Of a stretch of 64,000 nt of DNA, positions 44,088 to 53,342 are shown one piece after another (the first letter of the stretch is position 1; the number at the start of each line of letters is the position of its first letter). The translations under genes and the position numbers were made by a program. The stretch is from Parabacteroides hominis. Its GTDB lineage: Bacteria; Bacteroidota; Bacteroidia; Bacteroidales; Tannerellaceae. The notes under the pieces are model-generated. The model ran no database searches and was not told where the DNA came from. It saw only the letters and a program-made list of their open reading frames with translations. The stretch lies in NCBI RefSeq assembly GCF_014287585.1, contig NZ_JACOOJ010000005.1:62001-126000 (forward strand). Direction: 5' to 3'.

Positions 44088-44444
44088 TCAGAAATTCAAC
44101 GCGCGGTTATTATTATTTGTCACATTCAACAGAACCACATATTTGCGGTACTGTTCCGGTGTAAGAACCTTCTTCATCAACTTCAGATTTCCATAAACAG
44201 CCTGACGCATCTTTTTGTCACGCATTTTTTCACTTGCCCGGAGACTTTCTCCCTGCATATCCAGAAAATACTCGTTGATGTTTGCTACTTCATTGGCCTG
44301 GTAAGAAGACAACTGTAAATAGTTGCTCAATTTTTCAAAGTTAATAGCAAACGGTTCTTTACTCACATTGTTACGGTTCTCGCGTGCAAAACCCATCGTT
44401 GCACATAATAAAACGGCTGCTACAGCCATACCTAAACGTCTCAT
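44088..44444 (-). CDS. Small exported protein of unknown function
   Basis: 118 residues with a signal peptide (1-20, cleavage after GFA) and a helical mature part (FEKLSNYLQLSSYQANEVANINEYF and KKVLTPEQYRKYVVLL). The LTPEQY pattern and helix content recall Spy/CpxP-like periplasmic chaperones, but the similarity is weak. It has its own promoter and terminator, and its leader of about 80 nt contains a GGAGGC/GCCTCC hairpin at 44480-44496 and the word ATGTTTAGGT twice. Confidence 0.75.
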   Translation of the reverse strand: MRRLGMAVAAVLLCATMGFARENRNNVSKEPFAINFEKLSNYLQLSSYQANEVANINEYFLDMQGESLRASEKMRDKKMRQAVYGNLKLMKKVLTPEQYRKYVVLLNVTNNNNRALNF

Positions 44445-44766
44445 AATACCTAAACATTAAATTGTTAAACCTAAACATCGGAGGCCCTTTGCCTCCTCTT
44501 TTTACCTTTTCTCTTTTCGTTACTGCAAATATAACAATGTGTTTTATAACATTGTTCTTGGATATATTCAAATATTGTTAACGATTAGCAAATTGGATAT
44601 TATTTAACAATTAAGAAATCTTTTTGAAGCATAAACGAGACATTTATTACAAATAAGACACAATATCCCTCATTTATAGACCGAATCGATAATCACATAA
44701 ACGCTGTCTATCAAAGCCTGTTTACTCCGATTGTAACGCCTTTGCGTCCCGGTTCTTATTCCCAGG
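44445..44766. other. Intergenic region with small-gene promoter
   Basis: The 320-bp gap holds the promoter and hairpin-containing leader of the small exported-protein gene. The rest, downstream of the DUF4221 gene, shows no clear terminator or ORF. Confidence 0.5.
44526..44533 (-). promoter_or_regulatory. -7 promoter box (TATATTTG) of the small exported-protein gene
   Basis: The minus strand reads TATATTTG about 82 bp before the start codon. Confidence 0.55.
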
Positions 44767-45945
44767 CTACAGGTCTTTCAGATTAAACAACCAGAAAGTC
44801 AAATAATCGTCATCCTCCGGTTCTGTCCCGATGCGTTCGATATTCAACCCCTCTTTCGTTACAAAAGAGTTTTTCCAGTTCCATTCCTGCCCGGTTCCTA
44901 TTTCGCTCTCGCCAAGATAACGGAATTGTTCGTCCATCACGACAATGGTGAGCGGCTTACTGTCGATAGGAGTCTTCAACGTTGCGCCAGGCAAGCCGTG
45001 CAACAGATAACGATAGTAGACTTTGCGATATGGGTCATGGATGATGGCTGCATATAAATCCTGTTCCATATAACAAGCATAGGTCAATTCATCCGGGGTT
45101 CCCTTCGCTTCGTGATCGATAGGGGCGATAGTTCCGGCATTGTTGCTACCGCCATACACTGTTGTCGAGGCATCGCTATTCCAATCCGAGATATAGAGGG
45201 AGTGGGAATTGGGGAAACTATGAACCATTTTTGCATCCGGCGTGATTGCCGGGTAAGGAAGCTGAAGCAAATCACCTCCCCAGTTTAAACCCGAACCAAA
45301 CAGTTCTTCCGGATAGAGATGGTGATATTCCGTCTTATTTGTAGCCAAGTCGATAGAAGCGGTAAACCGGAAATTCTCCCGGTCTGCCAACATTTCCGGG
45401 AAAGGAGCCAAGCCGGGTAAAAGCAAATGGTTGTCCACCAACATCAACGGCGTAACGGTGGAAAGCAAATATTGCGGATTATGCGAAGCCCATTCCTTAT
45501 CATTCTTATCTAAAAACGTAACGCGGTTATGTACCCGTCCCAGGCTATCCGACAAAGCGACTTCGATCATCGGGCGGTTGAATACATAAATAGAATCGGG
45601 GCTTTTGATATAATAGGCACCGGCGCTCAGAATAGCATCCGCACCTTCCCGCTCGAAAACGATTTGCTTGACATAAGCCGTATCTGAATAGTCATAGAAA
45701 TAAATAGAGTTTTTCCGGGGATTCAAAAATGTAAGTTGATTACCTCCTGCCCTATCCGTATAAATCTGGATATAAGGCGGCTTGACTTTCGTATCCGTAT
45801 CCAATTGAAACCGTTTTTCTCCGGTCTTTACCAATTGTTTGGTAGCCGTCAACTTGCCTTTAAACTCGTTCTTCACACTTCCTCCGTTGCCTGAACAAGC
45901 AACCGACAACAACAATGCCAACAAATAAAAACAGCAGTTCTTCAT
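44767..45945 (-). CDS. DUF4221 family lipoprotein
   Basis: 392 residues with a lipoprotein signal (lipobox LSVAC, Cys17) and a beta-rich body matching DUF4221, a probable beta-propeller family of Bacteroidetes (repeated blades such as NSIYFYDYSDTAYVKQIVF and DSIYVFNRPMIEVALSD). Function is unknown; it is exported to an outer or inner membrane face. It starts 12 bp after the MG2 gene, so the pair form an operon. Confidence 0.8.
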   Translation of the reverse strand: MKNCCFYLLALLLSVACSGNGGSVKNEFKGKLTATKQLVKTGEKRFQLDTDTKVKPPYIQIYTDRAGGNQLTFLNPRKNSIYFYDYSDTAYVKQIVFEREGADAILSAGAYYIKSPDSIYVFNRPMIEVALSDSLGRVHNRVTFLDKNDKEWASHNPQYLLSTVTPLMLVDNHLLLPGLAPFPEMLADRENFRFTASIDLATNKTEYHHLYPEELFGSGLNWGGDLLQLPYPAITPDAKMVHSFPNSHSLYISDWNSDASTTVYGGSNNAGTIAPIDHEAKGTPDELTYACYMEQDLYAAIIHDPYRKVYYRYLLHGLPGATLKTPIDSKPLTIVVMDEQFRYLGESEIGTGQEWNWKNSFVTKEGLNIERIGTEPEDDDYLTFWLFNLKDL

Positions 45946-45957
45946 ATCATTTTCATT

Positions 45958-48270
45958 TTATTTTCTCATTACTCTGAATTCGCATTTACCGGAACCAAGC
46001 AATCCTGTTCCGTCAACCCCTTCCACCACTCCTGTAAATCCGGTATTGATATCGGAACAATAGAAAGAAACTTCCGCTTCTCCTTTTTCATCCGTTATCA
46101 CAGAAGGTTCCCATAATAAAGTGTTGCGGGCATCAGGAGTTGACAATTGCATATCGATTTCGTCCGGCTTGTAAAATTCACGGGCAGCATAGTAGCCTTT
46201 GGTACGCCAAAGATTGTTCATACGAAGAAGCTCTTCTTCGCTGAACTTAGACGCATGATAAATTACATATTGTTCGTCTATAACACGAAATGGAGTTCCG
46301 GAACCATTGGAAGCATAATGTTCAAATTTCGAAATCAAATATGTTTTACCATCAATTGGCGGCGTACGTCCTTCTGCCGGGCAACCGTTAATTGCGTGAT
46401 GCGCATCATATCCGGTTCTATAATTTAATAAACGCCCACAAGAGGTACAAACATAGGCACTATTTAGATTCATTTGCGCCAAACTATCCAGCCGCCCCAT
46501 AAACTTATCCCGGAATACTCTACGCCTTTTCCCCGTCACGGTCACTCCATCCAACAGAATCGTGCTGTCTTTGCTTACAATCGGCTGCACAAATGTTCTC
46601 TCATTATCCTCTTGTGCCAGCTCGATTACAGGATAATAATTCGTTCTACTTTTCCTTACCGTATCAATGGCCCGAAACAAATCATCTATTTGAAGTTCAG
46701 CCTTAAACTCTTTCGACAACATCGGTTTCAAATACACATATCCACCCTGAAGTTCTTTCATCATAGGTGGTTCAATAGAAAACTGTCCGGTCGAATCAGC
46801 CCAAACAAACATAACCTTCCCTTCAGCTCCCGAAATCTGAATAAGCTGTTCCGTTCCCGGTTCTTGTTTTCTTTTCTTTTTATTTTGCACCCATTGGACA
46901 CCAGTTATTCCATCAGCCAGAAATTCCGGTCCATGATTAGCCAAAGACTCACCGTTCCAAACATACCGTCTCCACCCTTGTGTTAACAGAAGCAGGTCTA
47001 AAGCCTGCAAACGACCTGTTTTTTTCTCATCGAAATAATAAAGCGGATTATGGACCCTTCCCCGTATCTGGGAGGATAAATAACAATACGTCAGTATATT
47101 CACCGGGTCTGCCGGGTTGATATATGCCTTATCAAATACGCTGATGCCCAGATTCGCTTTTACTGGCGCCCCATCCTCATCCGTAACCTTTATTTTTAAT
47201 GTCGCTTTTTCACGGATGGCATATGCTTTTTTATCCGGTTCTATATTTACCCGCAGTTTCTTTTCCGGATTCACATAAACCAACCTCTCGGCAACCGGTT
47301 GCATACTGCCATTAAATAAGGTGAACTCTGCGATCCCCTGATAAGGGAACTCGCTAAGCGGCATTTTTATTTTAAGCCGGTCCTTCAACATCCCCTTTGC
47401 CACACAGCAAACCATTCCGCGGATTTGCCCTAACAAGCAAATCTCCTGATCAGGCGAACCTTCCGTTTGAGAAATAAAAAACTCCAGATATTTCTTGTTC
47501 TGTTTAGATAAACGCAATGTCATTCCTTGAAGATAAATCTCCGGTAAAGAATAATCAGAACCATTATCTAACGCTATATGGTATTTCTTCTCCGAATCAG
47601 GAGTAAAGAAGAAATCGCCCATTCCGTCATGACTACTTGCAAACCGGACGACCGGAGTATTACCTTCATATAAAAGCCCCTTTACCTCTACCGGATAGCC
47701 GCTGCCATTTGTAGCTTTAAATGCCACACGGGAAGGCAACCCCGAAACCAGGTTTCCCCCTTCCGGAAAAACAGCAAACCGTAAACTGTCTTTCTTATCG
47801 TTCTCCGTCTTTTGATTGTCATGGGCGATATTTTTGACAACTCTTAATTTACGGGAAGAAACAATGCCTGTTGTGTCATTGTGAAAAGAGTGCCGGCTAT
47901 AGGCTTCCAGGAAATAATCGCCCTCGGCCAGTTTCTCATCTATATAAACGTGCCCTAATGCCAGACCGTTTTCTACCGGATACTTTTCTTGCCAAACCAC
48001 ACTGTCCTTGCTATTTATCATTTGCAAATACAATGTCCGGCTCTGACCGGACATAACGAAAGATTGGGCATTCAACTGATAGGCTTTAAACCAAAGGTCT
48101 TCACCTGTCTCATAAATGCCTTTACTGGTCTGGAGATAGATAAGTTCGGAAGGTAAACCGGCATATTCTTTACTGACAGAAGCAACCCATGCTTCATCAA
48201 CAGCTTCCTGGCAAAAACACGGCAAACAGGTATATGTCAGTAAAAAGAGGATCAACAAAGTGCTTTTCAT
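45958..48270 (-). CDS. MG2-domain (alpha-2-macroglobulin-like) exported protein
   Basis: 770 residues with a signal peptide (1-20) and a set of beta-sandwich domains starting with the MG2 pattern IYLQTSKGIYETGEDLWFKAY at about 45-65 and a later LRVNIEPDKKAYAIREKATLKI near 335. It ends with the carrier-like stretch WEPSVITDEKGEAEVSFYCSD found in Bacteroidetes MG2/TonB-linked proteins. A cysteine/histidine cluster (CTSCGRLLNY then HH and C) near 607-630 is unusual. It lacks a TonB plug and barrel. It precedes the DUF4221 lipoprotein gene. Confidence 0.78.
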   Translation of the reverse strand: MKSTLLILFLLTYTCLPCFCQEAVDEAWVASVSKEYAGLPSELIYLQTSKGIYETGEDLWFKAYQLNAQSFVMSGQSRTLYLQMINSKDSVVWQEKYPVENGLALGHVYIDEKLAEGDYFLEAYSRHSFHNDTTGIVSSRKLRVVKNIAHDNQKTENDKKDSLRFAVFPEGGNLVSGLPSRVAFKATNGSGYPVEVKGLLYEGNTPVVRFASSHDGMGDFFFTPDSEKKYHIALDNGSDYSLPEIYLQGMTLRLSKQNKKYLEFFISQTEGSPDQEICLLGQIRGMVCCVAKGMLKDRLKIKMPLSEFPYQGIAEFTLFNGSMQPVAERLVYVNPEKKLRVNIEPDKKAYAIREKATLKIKVTDEDGAPVKANLGISVFDKAYINPADPVNILTYCYLSSQIRGRVHNPLYYFDEKKTGRLQALDLLLLTQGWRRYVWNGESLANHGPEFLADGITGVQWVQNKKKRKQEPGTEQLIQISGAEGKVMFVWADSTGQFSIEPPMMKELQGGYVYLKPMLSKEFKAELQIDDLFRAIDTVRKSRTNYYPVIELAQEDNERTFVQPIVSKDSTILLDGVTVTGKRRRVFRDKFMGRLDSLAQMNLNSAYVCTSCGRLLNYRTGYDAHHAINGCPAEGRTPPIDGKTYLISKFEHYASNGSGTPFRVIDEQYVIYHASKFSEEELLRMNNLWRTKGYYAAREFYKPDEIDMQLSTPDARNTLLWEPSVITDEKGEAEVSFYCSDINTGFTGVVEGVDGTGLLGSGKCEFRVMRK

Positions 48271-48317
48271 ACTTCCCTGTATTACGGATTAATTCGTTTT
48301 CATATTATAGGCTTTCC

Positions 48318-49502
48318 TCAGTCCGGCAATTTATGCTTCTCATACGACGGTTTGACCCAACGCAGATAAATACAGAGTGATGCCAGACAGCAACCGGCTC
48401 CCACGCCATAGGCTGTAGCCAGTCCGGCACAGGAAGCGATAAAACCGGCTGAAAGCATTCCGATACCGACACCCAAATCAAAAGAGGTCAGATAAGTAGA
48501 GGTTGCCGTACCGCGCATATTGTGCGGAGCGACATTGATAAAGAGGCATTGGAAAGCAGGAACCCCCACTCCGTACCCAATGCCGATCATCAAGGCGCAG
48601 GCAAAGAAAACCCAAGATTGGTGGACAGTCGCAAACACGGCAAACGTCACCAGCAAGCAGACGGAAGAACAGACCGACACCCAGTGGATTTTCCCATGAT
48701 CGACCAGCTTCCCGGAGACCAGGCGCGACGTTCCCACACCGATCGCCATATAAATAAAGAAGTAACCCGGATCGGCCACCATTATTTCCTTCCCGTACAA
48801 AACGACAAAAGAGGTAATCATCCCGTATGGAATCGCAACCAGGATATAGGCGAGCGCCGCCGGCAACGCCTTTACAAGAATAAAGCGGTCGAGTGAAAAA
48901 TGCGGACGCGGAACCTTTTCCCGTTTCGGATAACGGATCAGGCAGACGGAGCCGACTCCGACAAAAGCCGCCACCCATCCAACCGAGACAACCGGATAAA
49001 ACCCTCCTTTCCCATAAATAGTAACGGCCACCAACGGAGCCAGCGACATCGCTAAGTTGATCGTCAGGCCGTAAAACCCCATTCCTTCGCCACGACGGGA
49101 AGAAGGGATCACGTCGATCGCGATCGTATTGCCGGCAACCGAAGTCAACCCCATAAAGCCGCCCTGAATGAAACGGACAGCCATAATAGTCAGCATGGCC
49201 GTGGCAACCAGATACCCGCCGAACATGAAAGCAAAAACAAAGAAAGCGAAAAGATATAACGGCTTACGCGAAAAGCAATCCACTAAAAAACCTGAAAAAG
49301 GCCGGACACAGAGCAAGCCGATCGTATAACTGGACAAAGCGATCCCCACATTTGCCGTATCGATTCCTAAAACTTCCACCAGATAGACCGGCATCGTCGG
49401 CATCAGCATATAGAAAGAGAAGTTCATCAGGAAATAGGAAATGCAGCATTGCACGAAATTCCGGTTCCACAATATAGGTTTACGATCTTCCATTTTATTC
49501 AC
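48318..49502 (-). CDS. MFS transporter
   Basis: 394 residues with twelve membrane helices of the major facilitator superfamily. Motif A is seen after TM2 (GFLVDCFSRKPLYLFAF) and MGFYGLTINLAMSLAP follows. The substrate is unknown; it looks like a sugar- or drug-exporter relative. Its start overlaps the end of the ABC-F gene by 4 bp (49499-49502), so translation is coupled. An alternative ATG lies three codons in (MEDRKP). Confidence 0.9.
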   Translation of the reverse strand: MNKMEDRKPILWNRNFVQCCISYFLMNFSFYMLMPTMPVYLVEVLGIDTANVGIALSSYTIGLLCVRPFSGFLVDCFSRKPLYLFAFFVFAFMFGGYLVATAMLTIMAVRFIQGGFMGLTSVAGNTIAIDVIPSSRRGEGMGFYGLTINLAMSLAPLVAVTIYGKGGFYPVVSVGWVAAFVGVGSVCLIRYPKREKVPRPHFSLDRFILVKALPAALAYILVAIPYGMITSFVVLYGKEIMVADPGYFFIYMAIGVGTSRLVSGKLVDHGKIHWVSVCSSVCLLVTFAVFATVHQSWVFFACALMIGIGYGVGVPAFQCLFINVAPHNMRGTATSTYLTSFDLGVGIGMLSAGFIASCAGLATAYGVGAGCCLASLCIYLRWVKPSYEKHKLPD

Positions 49503-51382
49503 GCCAGCTCACTTAACTCCAGCCAGCGCATCGTTTTTTCGTCTATTTCTTCTATTACTTTTGCGATTCGTTCGGATTTGGCCAGCAGTTCGTCGTTGCT
49601 CAACGTTCCGCTGCTCATGGCCGTCTCCAACTCGGCTTTTTCGGCTTCGAGCTGAGGGATCTCGGTTTCGAGCGCTTCAAACTCCTTGCGTTCCTTAAAA
49701 GTCAGTTTCTTTTTCTGTTCCTTTTCAGGACGCGATGTTTTCTCCACGGCGGGAGCCATTTTTGCCTGGCGTGCCGCTTCAGCTTCTTTTTCCAACTGAT
49801 CCTGCACCTCTTTCCATTCGCGATATTGCGTGTAGTTGCCCGGAAAATCCTTTATATCGGCATTTCCCCGGAACACCAACAGATGGTCGACCACCTTATC
49901 CATAAAATAGCGGTCGTGCGACACGACGATCGCACATCCTTTGAAGTTCCGCAGATACTCTTCCAGCACATTCAGGGTGACGATATCCAGATCGTTCGTC
50001 GGCTCGTCCAATACCAGGAAGTTCGGGTTGCGCATCAGGACCGTACAGAGATACAAGCGGCGTTTCTCTCCCCCGCTCAGTTTGTAAACATAGCTATGCT
50101 GTTTCTCCGGAGCGAAAAGGAAATAGTTCAGGAACTGGGAGACGCCCATCTTCTTCCCGTCACCCAAATCGACATACTCCGCGATATTCTGAACCACATC
50201 GATCACCTTCATCTGCTCGTCGAACTGGAGGCCGTCCTGGCTGTAATAACCGAACCGGACCGTCTCGCCCACGTCAAAACGGCCGCTGTCAGGCTCCACT
50301 TCCCCCATCAGCATCTTGATAAAAGTAGATTTTCCTGTTCCGTTATTCCCGACAATCCCCATCTTCTCGTAACGGGCGAATATATAGTTGAAATCTTCCA
50401 CGATCTTCAGATCACCGAAACGTTTCGAGACATGCTCCGCCTCGAAAATCTTCGATCCGATATACGAAGCCTTTACGTCCAGGTTGACGTTCCCGGCTTC
50501 GTGCTGTTGTTTGGCTTTCTTTTCCAGTTCATAGAAAGCGTCGATCCGGTATTTCGCCTTTGTCCCGCGTGCCTGCGGCTGACGGCGCATCCAGTCGAGC
50601 TCCTTGCGAAGCAGGTTGCTGGCCCGGTCCACCTCGGCATTCAACGCGTCCATGCGTTCCTGGCGTTTTTCCAGATAATAGCTGTAATTCCCCTTATACT
50701 GGTAAATCTGTTTCCGGTCTATCTCGATAATCTCGCTACAGACACGATCCAGGAAATAACGGTCGTGCGTCACCATCAAAATACTAATGTTCGCGCGCGA
50801 GAGGTATCCTTCCAGCCATTCGGTCATTTCCAGGTCCAGATGGTTGGTCGGCTCGTCGAGGATGATCAGTTCGGGATCGGTGATCAGCACGTTTGCCAAA
50901 GCCACGCGTTTCAACTGCCCGCCGGAAAGCGTCTCCACCTTCTGGTCGAAGTTATGGATCTTCAGCTGTCCTAAGATCTGCTTGGCACGCTGTTCATAAT
51001 CCCAGGCTTTCAGGTTATCCATCCTGAGCAGAATATCTTCGAGGTTGGAATGATCGCCGCTTGTCATCGCCTGTTCATATTCGGCGATCAAACGTACCGT
51101 TTCGTTCGGCGAGTAGAAACAAGCCTGCAAAACGGTCAGGCCGTCGGGATAATGTGGCGTCTGTTCCAGATATCCGACCCGCAGACCGCCCCGGAACACG
51201 ACCGCCCCGCTGTCATAATCTTCTTTTCCGGCTATAATATTCAGTAAAGTTGTTTTCCCCGTACCATTCTTGGCTATCAGTCCGACCTTTTGCCCCTGCG
51301 CGATTCCGAAAGTGATGTCTTCGAATAAAACCAGATCCCCGAAGCTTTTAGTCAGCTTGTCTATTTGTAAATAGCTTATCAT
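49499..51382 (-). CDS. ABC-F family ATP-binding protein (Uup/EttA type)
   Basis: 627 residues with two tandem ABC domains and no membrane part. The first has Walker A GKNGTGKTT and signature LSGGQLKR; the second has GNNGTGKST and LSGGEKRR, both with ILDEPTNHLD/LDEPTNDLD Walker B motifs. A linker of about 50 residues separates them, and a charged coiled coil (about 550-620) ends the protein, as in Uup, which binds DNA or ribosomes. It could resolve stalled ribosomes or give antibiotic tolerance. Confidence 0.9.
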   Translation of the reverse strand: MISYLQIDKLTKSFGDLVLFEDITFGIAQGQKVGLIAKNGTGKTTLLNIIAGKEDYDSGAVVFRGGLRVGYLEQTPHYPDGLTVLQACFYSPNETVRLIAEYEQAMTSGDHSNLEDILLRMDNLKAWDYEQRAKQILGQLKIHNFDQKVETLSGGQLKRVALANVLITDPELIILDEPTNHLDLEMTEWLEGYLSRANISILMVTHDRYFLDRVCSEIIEIDRKQIYQYKGNYSYYLEKRQERMDALNAEVDRASNLLRKELDWMRRQPQARGTKAKYRIDAFYELEKKAKQQHEAGNVNLDVKASYIGSKIFEAEHVSKRFGDLKIVEDFNYIFARYEKMGIVGNNGTGKSTFIKMLMGEVEPDSGRFDVGETVRFGYYSQDGLQFDEQMKVIDVVQNIAEYVDLGDGKKMGVSQFLNYFLFAPEKQHSYVYKLSGGEKRRLYLCTVLMRNPNFLVLDEPTNDLDIVTLNVLEEYLRNFKGCAIVVSHDRYFMDKVVDHLLVFRGNADIKDFPGNYTQYREWKEVQDQLEKEAEAARQAKMAPAVEKTSRPEKEQKKKLTFKERKEFEALETEIPQLEAEKAELETAMSSGTLSNDELLAKSERIAKVIEEIDEKTMRWLELSELA

Positions 51383-51473
51383 ATATTCATATCTGCTTTA
51401 AATGCAGGACAAAGATACAAAAAGATTAAGCACAATGAACGGGATTATTTCGTATATTCACGCCAGGACGGTT

Positions 51474-51614
51474 GGAGGTGTGTCAAAATATACTTGTCCC
51501 CGCGCTTGACGCGGGGCCGCAAAAGAACAGGCCTTATCAATCAGATATTTATACGGTCAGTTTTCATGCGATCCCGCGTCAAGCGCGGGAACAAGGTAGT
51601 TTTGACACACCTCC
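51474..51614. repeat. 141-bp inverted repeat (hairpin)
   Basis: GGAGGTGTGTCAAAA at the left pairs with TTTTGACACACCTCC at the right, and CCCGCGCTTGACGCGGG pairs with CCCGCGTCAAGCGCGGG inside; each of these inner words is itself almost a palindrome. The loop spans about 51518-51570. It is similar in size and nesting to the hairpin at 5328-5475 but not in sequence. Confidence 0.85.
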
Positions 51615-51752
51615 CTGCCGATAATTGTGAGCAAACCTGCCGACAATTGTGGGCAGGCCTGTCTACGGTTGTCGGCAAGCAACTACCTGCCGGGAAAATT
51701 CCGATTACCTGCCGGGCGATTTTGAGCTATATGCCGGGCAATTCTAAACAAA
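51615..51752. repeat. Degenerate array of 22-bp units upstream of nhaD
   Basis: CTGCCG or a close variant begins at 51615, 51637, 51659, 51687, 51709 and 51731. All steps are 22 bp except one of 28 bp (22 + 6). The clearest unit, CTGCCGACAATTGTGGGCAG, is a palindrome around AATT. It shares the period but not the sequence of the arrays at 13345 and 33179. Confidence 0.75.
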
Positions 51753-51789
51753 CCCCTTAACAAATGTGTTTCCCTTATAAATAAATTCT

Positions 51790-51797
51790 TAATTTTG
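51790..51797 (+). promoter_or_regulatory. -7 promoter box (TAATTTTG) of nhaD
   Basis: TAATTTTG fits TAnnTTTG, 31 bp before the nhaD ATG and just after the 22-bp array. Confidence 0.55.
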
Positions 51798-51827
51798 TCA
51801 CATTGAATTAAATTTAATAGACACACT

Positions 51828-53258
51828 ATGTTGACAGCAATGATCATCGTGTTCCTGGTAGGATATTTACTTATCGCCCTGGAACATCCGCTAAAAATCA
51901 ATAAAGCGGGAACGGCACTCCTGACCGGAACAATCCTTTGGGTTTTATATACATTCGGTTCGCCCCAATTCATTCCGACCGCTTCGGCTGATGAATTTAA
52001 ACTTTTTTTAGACGCGTTCCCCTTTATGAAGGATCTGCCATACGCAGACCAATGCATCCGCTTTGTCATCGACCACCAGATACTAAACAGCATCGGCGAG
52101 ATAGCGGAAACCTTGATTTTCCTGATTGGGGCGATGATCACCGTGGAGTTGGTCGATTCCCACGGAGGATTCATGTTCATAACTAACCGCATCACCACCA
52201 ACAGCAAGCGGAAGTTATTGTTCGTCATTGCCACGATCACCTTCTTCATGTCGGCTGTCCTGGACAACCTGACTACTTCTATCGTAATGGTCATGCTGAT
52301 CCGGAAACTGATCGGCAACTATAAAGAGCGTTGGGTTTTCGGCAGCATCATCGTGATTGCCGCCAACAGCGGCGGAGCCTGGTCGCCTATCGGCGACGTG
52401 ACAACGATCATGCTGTGGGTAAGAGGAAATATCTCGACTTCGGCAACGATCCCGCATCTGTTTCTGCCGAGCCTTGTATCGGCCTTAGTTCCGGTTTTGA
52501 TCATATCCCGCTATTTGCACGGGAAAGTTACGCCTCCCAACGCTTTCGCGGAAAACAGGGACAACCTTTTATTAAAGGTGTTGAAGGCGAACGAGAAACT
52601 GGCGATCCTCTGTATCGGCGTGTTCTGCCTGCTGTTTGTCCCGGTGTTCAAGACGATCACACACCTGCCTCCGTTCATGGGGATTCTGATGGGAGTCGGT
52701 TTCCTGTGGGTATTCACCGAGCTGATGTACCGGCGGACTCCTATCAACGAAGACTTGAAACTCCGCTTGTCGAAGGTCGTAAGCCGTATCGACGGGGCGA
52801 CCCTGATGTTCTTCCTCGGCATCCTGCTGGCAGTGGATGCCTTGCGGTGTAGCGGCGTGTTGGGAAGTTTCTCTCTCTGGCTGGACGATACGATCGGCAA
52901 TGTATATGCGGTTAACCTGATTATAGGAACACTCTCTTCCATCGTCGACAACGTTCCGCTCGTCGCCGGCGCCATCGGCATGTATCCCGTTGCCTCGGAT
53001 GCGATGGTTGCTACGGCTGCCGACCCGGTCTATATGGCCCATTTCGTTCAGGACGGCGTGTTCTGGCAATTCCTTGCCTACTGTGCCGGCGTAGGCGGCA
53101 GCATGCTGATCATCGGTTCTGCCGCCGGAGTCGTCGTGATGGGATTGGAAGGGATCAATTTCATCTGGTATCTGAAACGGATCTCGCTGCTTGCTTTGGC
53201 GGGCTATTTGTCGGGAGCCGCTGTTTACATCCTGCAAAATACAATTTTAGGCATATAG
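51828..53258 (+). CDS. nhaD: Sodium:proton antiporter, NhaD family
   Basis: A 476-residue ion transporter of the NhaD/ArsB superfamily with about twelve membrane helices. Landmarks are GAMITVELVDSHGGF, SAVLDNLTTSIVMVML and AANSGGAWSPIGDVTT (the discontinuous-helix motif), and IVDNVPLVAGAIG in the second repeat. It exports Na+ (or Li+) for protons, maintaining pH and sodium balance. It is a single gene followed by mgtC 85 bp downstream. Confidence 0.93.
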   Translation: MLTAMIIVFLVGYLLIALEHPLKINKAGTALLTGTILWVLYTFGSPQFIPTASADEFKLFLDAFPFMKDLPYADQCIRFVIDHQILNSIGEIAETLIFLIGAMITVELVDSHGGFMFITNRITTNSKRKLLFVIATITFFMSAVLDNLTTSIVMVMLIRKLIGNYKERWVFGSIIVIAANSGGAWSPIGDVTTIMLWVRGNISTSATIPHLFLPSLVSALVPVLIISRYLHGKVTPPNAFAENRDNLLLKVLKANEKLAILCIGVFCLLFVPVFKTITHLPPFMGILMGVGFLWVFTELMYRRTPINEDLKLRLSKVVSRIDGATLMFFLGILLAVDALRCSGVLGSFSLWLDDTIGNVYAVNLIIGTLSSIVDNVPLVAGAIGMYPVASDAMVATAADPVYMAHFVQDGVFWQFLAYCAGVGGSMLIIGSAAGVVVMGLEGINFIWYLKRISLLALAGYLSGAAVYILQNTILGI

Positions 53259-53342
53259 ATTTAAATATTTATCTTCCGATATCCCCATATCCTGATAAAT
53301 TATTGTTATATTTCAGCTTCTGAACAATAAACAAGATTTATC

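Larger units (their letters stand above)
51383..51827. other. Divergent intergenic region with hairpin and array
   Basis: This 445-bp gap holds a 141-bp hairpin (51474-51614), directly followed by the third 22-bp array (51615-51752), and the nhaD promoter box at 51790. No credible ORF. Confidence 0.75.

Noticed and set aside
49826..50974. 382-codon plus-strand ORF opposite the ABC-F gene
   Set aside because: It mirrors the ABC-F coding frame and shows no recognisable protein pattern.
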